10,563 bases of DNA, taken from an uncultured Leucobacter sp. GTDB lineage: Bacteria; Actinomycetota; Actinomycetes; Actinomycetales; Microbacteriaceae. The stretch spans positions 1 to 10,563 of the forward strand of contig CAMFIY010000070.1 of assembly GCA_945952575.1 (NCBI GenBank), written 5' to 3'. Position 1 is the first letter of the stretch; every line of letters begins with the position of its first letter. A program made the position numbers and the translations under genes. The notes beneath the pieces are model-generated. The model was not told the DNA's origin, ran no database searches, and saw nothing but the letters and a program-made list of their open reading frames with translations. Positions 5,512 through 10,563 of the stretch are shown here, piece after piece.

Positions 5512-8500
5512 GTCTCGCGGGCGTCGAGCGCCTCCTCGAGGCGGCTCCGAGCTTTGCCCGCGCGCTCGACGCGGCGATCGCAGACGCCGAGTTCGCGGCG
5601 CCCGAGGCGTTGCGCCCGGCCCTGATCGCGGGCCTGCTGCGCCGTCGGCGCGCGGCGGGAGACCACGGGCCTCTCCTGCTCATCGCCGCGACGAGTCGCG
5701 AGGCGGAGTCGTTGCGTGCGGCGCTCGCCTCGCTGGTCCCCGAGGCGGTGACTGCCGAGTTCCCGGCGTGGGAGACGCTCCCGCACGAGCGGCTGAGTCC
5801 GAGTTCCGAGACGGTGGGCCGACGCGCGCAGGCGCTTCGTCTGCTGCGCGGGCACGATGAGGATCGCCCGCTGATCCTGGTCGCGTCCGTTCGCGCCGCA
5901 CTGCAGCCGGTCTCGCCCCATGCCGCTCTGGCCGAGCCGCTGGTGCTCACCGCGGGTGCGGACGCGGTCGTCGGCGACCGCTCGGGCCTGGAGGCTGCGA
6001 GTCGTCGGCTGGTGGATCTCGCCTACACGCGCGTCGACATGGTGACCCGTCGCGGCGAGTTCGCAGTGCGCGGCGGCATCCTCGACGTGTTCCCGCCCAC
6101 CGCGGAGCAGGCCGTGCGCGTCGACTTCTTCGGCGACGAGGTGGATCAGATCCGGCGCTTCGCCGTCAGCGACCAGCGCAGCGCCGGGGATCCGCTGCCG
6201 GCGATCGAGCTCTGGCCGGCGCGCGAGCTCCTGCTCACCGAAGAGGTGCGCGAGCGAGCCGCCGAACTGCTGCCGCGGTTCCCGGCATTGGGCGACCTGC
6301 TCGAGAAGATCTCGCAAGGCATCCCGGTCGAGGGCATGGAGAGCTTGCTGCCGCAGCTGGTGCCGGGCATTTCGCCCCTCACCGCGCTGCTGCCCGCGGG
6401 CGGAGCGGTCATGATCGTCTCGCCCGAGCGGGTGGCCAGTCGTGCGGCGAGTCTCGCCGAGACCAATCGCGAATTCCTCGAGGCCGCCTGGGCGGCCGCG
6501 ACGGCGGGCGCCGACGCTCCGGTACCGCTCGACGATCACGGCATGCTGACCGTGACCGAGTTGCGAGCCGCGGCGGCCGGGCGACCCTGGTGGACGGTGT
6601 CGGGCTTCGTGCATGATGCGGAGGATCCGGAGGGCGGTGCCGACCCCGACGCGACCGAACTCGGGGATCCCGCCTACGTCACGGTGACGGCGGCGTCACT
6701 GCCGGCGCACGCCCAGCGGGAGTCCGCGACCGAGGCCGCGATCCGGTATCTGAAGATGCGTGCGGACGAGGGCTGGCGAGTGATCGTGACGGCGCAGGGC
6801 GTCGGCCTGGTCGAGCGCGCCCGCGACATGCTGGCCGACGCCGGGCTCGCCGCCCGCATGGTGGACGCCCTGCCCGAGACGTACGAGCCGGGCATCGTCT
6901 ACCTCGCGCCGGGCACGGCCTGGCTGGGCTTCGAGCAGCCTGAGGCGAAGCTGCTGCTGGTCACGGAGGCCGAATTCTTCGGCCGGACGATCAGTCGCGA
7001 TCAGGCGCCGGCCAAGCTCGCGAAGCGCCGCGGCAAGAACGTCGTGGACCCGCTGCAGCTGAGGCCCGGCGACTACGTCGTACACGAGACCCACGGGATC
7101 GGCCAGTTCGTCGAGCTGACGCAGCGAATGGTGCCGACGGGCATAGGGAGGGACGCCGGCAAGGCGATGCGCGAGTACCTCGTGCTCGAATACGCATCGA
7201 CCAAGCGCGGGTTGCCGCGCGACAAGCTCTACGTGCCGACCGATCAGCTCGATCAGCTCTCCCGCTACGTCGGCGGCGAGGCGCCCGCGCTCTCGAAGAT
7301 GGGCGGCGGCGACTGGGCGGCGGCCAAGAAGAAGGCGCGCAAGGCCGTCCGCGACATCGCGATCGAGCTGGTCAAGCTCTACTCGGCCCGCGTCGCCGCG
7401 CAGGGCCACGCCTTCTCTCCCGACACGCCGTGGCAGCACGAGCTCGAAGAGGCATTCCCGTACGCCGAGACGCGCGATCAGCTGACGACCATCGACGAGG
7501 TCAAGCGCGACATGGAGCGCGCCATCCCGATGGATCGCCTCGTCTCGGGAGACGTCGGCTTCGGCAAGACAGAGATCGCGGTGCGCGCCGCCTTCAAGGC
7601 GGTGCAGGACGGCAAACAGGTCGCCGTGCTCGTGCCCACGACCCTACTGGTGCGCCAGCACCTCGACACCTTCCAGGATCGTTTCGCCGGTTTCCCGGTG
7701 CAGTTGCGCCCGCTCAGCCGGTTCCAGTCCGACGCCGAGGCGAAGGACACGCTCGAGGGACTCGCGGCCGGCACCGTCGATGTCGTCATCGGCACACACC
7801 GGCTCCTCACGGATCAAGTCAGATACAAGGATCTCGGCCTGCTGATCATCGACGAGGAGCAGCGCTTCGGCGTCGAGCACAAGGACACGCTCAAGAAGCT
7901 GAAGACCAACGTCGACATCCTCGCGATGAGCGCGACCCCGATCCCGCGCACGCTCGAGATGGCGGTGACCGGGATCCGCGAGATGTCCACGCTCGCCACG
8001 CCGCCGGAGGATCGGCATCCGATCCTCACCTTCGTGGGTCCGCGCAGCGACAAGCAGATCACCGCGGCAATCCGTCGTGAGCTGCTGCGCGAGGGCCAGG
8101 TGTTCTTCGTGCACAACCGCGTGCAGTCGATCACCCGTGTCGCCGCGCAGCTCGCCGAGCTGGTACCGGAGGCGCGGATCGCGGTTGCGCACGGCAAGCT
8201 GGGCGAGCATCAGCTCGAGCAGGTAGTCATCGACTTCTGGGAGCGCAAGTTCGATGTGCTCGTCTCGACCACGATCATCGAGACGGGTCTCGATATCGCG
8301 AACGCCAACACGATCATCATCGACGCCGCCGACAAGTACGGACTGAGCCAGCTGCATCAGCTGCGCGGACGGGTCGGCCGCAGTCGCGAGCGCGCCTACG
8401 CCTATTTCCTCTACGACCCCGACAAACCGCTGACCGAGCACGCGCATGAGCGACTCGATACGATCGCGGCGAACAACGAGCTCGGCGCCGGGATGCAGGT

Positions 8501-9173
8501 CGCGCTCAAGGATCTCGAACTGCGCGGCGCGGGCAACCTGTTGGGCGGCGAGCAGTCCGGGCACATCGCCGGTGTCGGATTCGATCTCTATCTCCGCATG
8601 ATCGGCGAAGCGGTTTCCAGCTTCAAGGGCGAGGAGGCTGCCGGAGGCACCGAGCTGGTGCTCGAGCTGCCGGTGGATGCGCACATACCCGAGGACTACA
8701 TCGAGAGCGAGCGGTTGCGGCTCGAGGCCTATCAGAAGTTCTCCGCGGCGGCGCACCCGCAGGCCCCCGAGGAGAACGTGGGCCTCGTGCTCGAGGAGCT
8801 CGTCGATCGATACGGCGAACCGCCCGCCGAGGTCGAGCGGCTCGCCGCCGTCTCCGCCCTGCGTCGTCGCGCTGCCAGGCTCGGCCTCACGAAGGTCGTT
8901 GCCGGCGGCCCGTCGCTGCGGATCGAGCCCGTTGCACTGCCCGGTTCGCGGAAGATGCGGGCGGATCGGCTCTACCCCGGAAACCGCTACACCGAGTCGA
9001 CGAAGGTGCTGCAGGTGCCGCTGCCGGGTGCGGGTTCCTCCGCGCGGAGCCCGCTCGCCGGAGTCGGCCGACGGCGCACCGCCGAAGACGGCGACATCGT
9101 GGCCTGGGCGAGCGGAGTGCTGAAGGCGCTGCTGGAGGAGGACGAGTCGGCTGCTGCACAGCGATCCGGCTGA
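5508..9173 (+). CDS. mfd: Transcription-repair coupling factor
   Basis: Mfd binds RNA polymerase stalled at DNA damage, pushes it off with an ATP-driven translocase and recruits UvrA. It has 1221 residues (E. coli 1148; about 1200 is normal in actinobacteria). The N-terminal UvrB-like module shows FPAWETLPHERLSP (85-98) and RGEFAVRGGILDVF (182-195). The RNA-polymerase-interacting CarD-like domain begins about 518 (LRPGDYVVHETHGIGQF). The RecG-like translocase has Walker A GDVGFGKTE (681-689, K687), the DEEQ box (782-785), SATPIPRTL (808-816) and motif VI QLRGRVGR (951-958). The C-terminal TRCF domain (about 1040-1170) is complete. No frameshift is seen. ATG 5508 overlaps the pth stop by four bases; the pth end supplies the ribosome site. 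It closes the conserved glmU-prs-ctc-pth-mfd string; Bacillus has the small gene fin between spoVC and mfd, absent here. Confidence 0.98.
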   Translation: MSLAGVERLLEAAPSFARALDAAIADAEFAAPEALRPALIAGLLRRRRAAGDHGPLLLIAATSREAESLRAALASLVPEAVTAEFPAWETLPHERLSPSSETVGRRAQALRLLRGHDEDRPLILVASVRAALQPVSPHAALAEPLVLTAGADAVVGDRSGLEAASRRLVDLAYTRVDMVTRRGEFAVRGGILDVFPPTAEQAVRVDFFGDEVDQIRRFAVSDQRSAGDPLPAIELWPARELLLTEEVRERAAELLPRFPALGDLLEKISQGIPVEGMESLLPQLVPGISPLTALLPAGGAVMIVSPERVASRAASLAETNREFLEAAWAAATAGADAPVPLDDHGMLTVTELRAAAAGRPWWTVSGFVHDAEDPEGGADPDATELGDPAYVTVTAASLPAHAQRESATEAAIRYLKMRADEGWRVIVTAQGVGLVERARDMLADAGLAARMVDALPETYEPGIVYLAPGTAWLGFEQPEAKLLLVTEAEFFGRTISRDQAPAKLAKRRGKNVVDPLQLRPGDYVVHETHGIGQFVELTQRMVPTGIGRDAGKAMREYLVLEYASTKRGLPRDKLYVPTDQLDQLSRYVGGEAPALSKMGGGDWAAAKKKARKAVRDIAIELVKLYSARVAAQGHAFSPDTPWQHELEEAFPYAETRDQLTTIDEVKRDMERAIPMDRLVSGDVGFGKTEIAVRAAFKAVQDGKQVAVLVPTTLLVRQHLDTFQDRFAGFPVQLRPLSRFQSDAEAKDTLEGLAAGTVDVVIGTHRLLTDQVRYKDLGLLIIDEEQRFGVEHKDTLKKLKTNVDILAMSATPIPRTLEMAVTGIREMSTLATPPEDRHPILTFVGPRSDKQITAAIRRELLREGQVFFVHNRVQSITRVAAQLAELVPEARIAVAHGKLGEHQLEQVVIDFWERKFDVLVSTTIIETGLDIANANTIIIDAADKYGLSQLHQLRGRVGRSRERAYAYFLYDPDKPLTEHAHERLDTIAANNELGAGMQVALKDLELRGAGNLLGGEQSGHIAGVGFDLYLRMIGEAVSSFKGEEAAGGTELVLELPVDAHIPEDYIESERLRLEAYQKFSAAAHPQAPEENVGLVLEELVDRYGEPPAEVERLAAVSALRRRAARLGLTKVVAGGPSLRIEPVALPGSRKMRADRLYPGNRYTESTKVLQVPLPGAGSSARSPLAGVGRRRTAEDGDIVAWASGVLKALLEEDESAAAQRSG

Positions 9174-9245
9174 TCGAGCGAGGAGCGCCCGCGGCGAGCC
9201 GTCGGTTGCGAAGTGCCCTGATCGGCGGCGCACGGCGTCCGTGAA

Positions 9246-9260
9246 TCATATATAATATGA
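9246..9260. promoter_or_regulatory. AT-rich palindrome with TATAAT upstream of the GntR gene
   Basis: TCATAT (9246-9251), ATA, ATATGA (9255-9260): a perfect 6-bp inverted repeat. It contains a consensus -10 TATAAT at 9251-9256, so it can be promoter and operator at once. The only other such island in the window lies before etfB. A transcript from here would start near 9263 and leave a leader of about 145 nt. No clear -35 is visible. The 72 bases between mfd and this site show no convincing terminator. Confidence 0.6.
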
Positions 9261-9406
9261 AGTTCGGGTGGAGTGCCGTGCGCGTCTCCCTGCGGTTCGG
9301 TCGAAGCGTCGCGGACCGGGTGATCGCGCAGCGCTTCCCGGGCGATCCGGGTTGCATCGGCGGCGCTCTGAGCTCTGGCTCGAAGAACGAGGAAGGCGGT
9401 AGGGCT

Positions 9407-10108
9407 ATGAGTTGGCCGCCGGTCGAGGAGTCGGGGTTCGTGCATCAGGGATCTCGTCAGCAGCTGCCGGACGAGGCGGCGGGGTATGTTCGCGAGCAGA
9501 TCATGTCCGGCAATTTCCGGCCGGGTGATTTCCTGCGGATGGGGCCCATCGCCGAAGCGGTCGGGATGAGCATCACTCCGGTCAGGGAAGGCCTGTTGGC
9601 GCTCGCCGCGGAGGGCTACGTGCGCGCGATCCCGCGCCGCGGTTTCGTGGTCGCCGAATTCACACGGCGGGACATCCAGGATCTGTTCTGGACACAGGCC
9701 AAGCTCGCGGGAGAGCTCGCGGCCCGTGCGGCACGGGAGATCCGGGACGAGGATCTGCTCGAGCTCGCGGTCATCCAGGCCGGGTACGACGCTGCGATCG
9801 CGGCGAAGGAGGTGGAAGAAATCTCGCGGGAGGGGCATCGCTTCCATCGGCTCGTCAACCGAGCCGCCGCTTCGGAACGACTTGCGCGATTGCTCGCGAG
9901 CACCGTCAATCACCTGCCCCGGCACTTCTACGCCTCGCTCGAGTCTCATGCCGCCATGGCGTCGACCGATCACGCGACCTTGCACGGGGCGCTGAAGGCG
10001 CGGGATCACGAACGGGCGCGCCGGGTGATGGAGCGGCATATCGAGGAGAGCGCCGATGTCGTGACCGGGATGCTCGAGGCACGCGGGCTCTGGGCCGAGA
10101 AGGAGTGA
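9407..10108 (+). CDS. GntR-family regulator, FCD (FadR-type) subfamily
   Basis: A 233-residue cytoplasmic DNA-binding protein. The winged helix spans about 20-83 (LPDEAAGYVREQIMSGNFRPGD, then IAEAVGMSITPVREGLLALAAEGYV and the wing PRRGFVVAEF). An all-helical FCD effector domain spans about 90-220, ending in the usual DHATLHGAL...ERARRVMERHI. FCD domains often bind a metal through D-x3-H plus two later His. Here H147, H189 and H211 are present, but the position of the Asp appears to be G143 (GHRFH), so the metal site may be altered or use H144 or E142. FCD regulators usually sense organic acids or acyl intermediates and control the genes beside them; etfB follows by 217 bases. ATG 9407 is preceded by AGGAAGG (9390-9396). 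An ATG at 9257 in the same frame lies inside the promoter palindrome and is unlikely. Confidence 0.93.
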   Translation: MSWPPVEESGFVHQGSRQQLPDEAAGYVREQIMSGNFRPGDFLRMGPIAEAVGMSITPVREGLLALAAEGYVRAIPRRGFVVAEFTRRDIQDLFWTQAKLAGELAARAAREIRDEDLLELAVIQAGYDAAIAAKEVEEISREGHRFHRLVNRAAASERLARLLASTVNHLPRHFYASLESHAAMASTDHATLHGALKARDHERARRVMERHIEESADVVTGMLEARGLWAEKE

Positions 10109-10152
10109 TGATGGTTCGCGACGGCTCTTTGCACTGCGCGGCGCGTCGAGCC

Positions 10153-10169
10153 CGCTCCGATCGGGAGCG
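10153..10169 (+). terminator. Hairpin after the GntR gene, weak terminator candidate
   Basis: CGCTCC (10153-10158) and GGAGCG (10164-10169) form a 6-bp stem with loop GATCG, 44 bases after the GntR stop. No T-run follows, so termination here is uncertain. Confidence 0.35.
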
Positions 10170-10231
10170 CCTGGCGAAGGGATGTCGCATGCCCTATGCT
10201 CCGACCGTGGGTGCCGGTGACTCCGCAAGCC

Positions 10232-10242
10232 AATATAATATT
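10232..10242. promoter_or_regulatory. etfB promoter: TATAAT within palindrome AATATAATATT
   Basis: An 11-bp palindrome (AATAT-A-ATATT) containing TATAAT at 10234-10239. Nine bases, ATATAATAT, are shared exactly with the site upstream of the GntR gene. A start near 10246 would give an etfB leader of about 80 nt. TGCCGG (10212-10217) is the best, poor, -35 at 16 bases. Confidence 0.65.
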
Positions 10243-10245
10243 TTT

Positions 10246-10259
10246 GATGAGGAGTCATC
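10246..10259. promoter_or_regulatory. Inverted repeat at the presumed etfB transcription start
   Basis: GATGA (10246-10250) and TCATC (10255-10259) flank GGAG. It begins right where transcription from the TATAAT box would start. It may be an operator half of the preceding site or a weak RNA hairpin at the mRNA 5' end. It could also be chance. Confidence 0.3.
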
Positions 10260-10325
10260 GAACCCCAGGATTCGACGCAGCCGAAGCGCAGGCTCGGCGC
10301 AGTGCCTGACCCGAAGGAGAGCCGG

Positions 10326-10563
10326 ATGAAGATCGTCGTACTCGTCAAGGAGGTTCCCGATACGTACGGGGATCGGAAGCTGAATCTGGAGACCGGGCTG
10401 GCGGATCGCGCTGCCTCCGAGGCGGTGCTCGACGAGATCGGCGAGCGCGCGCTCGAGGCGGCGTTGAGCTATGCGGACGGCGCGGAGGGGACCGAGGTCA
10501 CGGTGGTCTCGATCGCTCCCGAGTCCGCTGCGGCCACGATCCGTAAGGCGCTCGCCGTCGGAG
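10326..10563 (+). CDS. etfB: Electron transfer flavoprotein, beta subunit (partial, 3' end outside window)
   Basis: The first 79 residues of EtfB, which with EtfA carries electrons from acyl-CoA and related dehydrogenases to the respiratory chain. Seen: the hallmark start MKIVVLVKEVPDT, then the actinobacterial RKLNLETGLADRAASEAVLDEIGERALEAAL and the Rossmann-like strand GTEVTVVSIAPESAAATIRKALAVG. The full protein should be about 255-260 residues, with the AMP-binding part missing here. ATG 10326 is preceded by AAGGAGA (10314-10320) at five bases, a strong ribosome site. etfA would be expected next, outside the window. The gene has a consensus TATAAT promoter 87 bases upstream and a GntR regulator before it, suggesting substrate-dependent expression. 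Confidence 0.96.
   Translation, partial: MKIVVLVKEVPDTYGDRKLNLETGLADRAASEAVLDEIGERALEAALSYADGAEGTEVTVVSIAPESAAATIRKALAVG

Noticed and set aside
7644..9233. A 529-residue open frame antisense to mfd
   Set aside because: Shadow of the mfd codons; no motif, no plausible ribosome site, and mfd is complete.
9257..9406. N-terminal extension of the GntR protein from ATG 9257
   Set aside because: The ATG lies inside the TATAAT palindrome, the 50 extra residues resemble nothing, and AGGAAGG precedes ATG 9407.
10105..10329. Small 74-residue open frame overlapping the GntR stop
   Set aside because: It runs through the etfB promoter palindrome and leader, has Arg-rich random composition and no ribosome site better than chance.
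8987..10348. A 453-residue minus-strand open frame across the mfd end, the GntR gene and the etfB leader
   Set aside because: Crosses two well-supported genes and both AT-rich promoters; composition is shadow-like.

Overview
The window is about 70% GC and reads like the chromosome of a high-GC actinobacterium, most likely Microbacteriaceae (Leucobacter-like). That placement rests on protein flavour (GlmU, Prs, L25/Ctc, ETF-beta), on TAGACT-type -10 boxes and on a probable leaderless promoter. It is an impression, not a database result. Almost all of the window is ordinary chromosomal housekeeping. I see no transposase, integrase, phage gene, CRISPR array or toxin-antitoxin pair.

Left end, minus strand (1-1071): a MarR-family repressor and, 17 bases downstream, the first 181 residues of a radical SAM protein that runs off the left edge. 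The radical SAM protein has an extra N-terminal cysteine region resembling the tetraether-lipid-synthase-like (MJ0619/Tes) group. The marR gene has a GATAAT box placed so that transcription would start at or next to its ATG, and a perfect 12-bp GC palindrome overlaps the -35 position.

Centre, plus strand (1254-9173): tRNA-Gln(TTG), then glmU, prs, rplY (ctc), pth and mfd. This order is an old, widely conserved bacterial gene string; Bacillus subtilis has gcaD-prs-ctc-spoVC-fin-mfd. GlmU makes UDP-GlcNAc for the cell wall, Prs makes PRPP, L25/Ctc is a 5S rRNA-binding ribosomal protein, Pth recycles peptidyl-tRNA and Mfd clears stalled RNA polymerase. pth and mfd overlap by four bases. The prs-rplY gap is the most structured non-coding stretch: two identical 47-bp palindromic repeats, the first spanning the prs stop codon, then a -10 box and a roughly 170-nt leader with several hairpins. 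An intrinsic terminator follows rplY.

Right end (9174-10563): instead of more housekeeping genes, mfd is followed by an FCD-type GntR regulator and the start of etfB (electron transfer flavoprotein beta). The only two AT-rich islands in the window lie upstream of these two genes. They share the 9-bp palindrome ATATAATAT, which contains a perfect TATAAT box. The simplest reading is that the GntR protein controls itself and the etf operon through operators overlapping the -10 boxes.

No undescribed multi-gene system is evident. The best leads are the prs 3' repeats, the shared GntR/etf promoter palindrome, the radical SAM-MarR pair, and the inverted repeat overlapping the tRNA-Gln 3' end.
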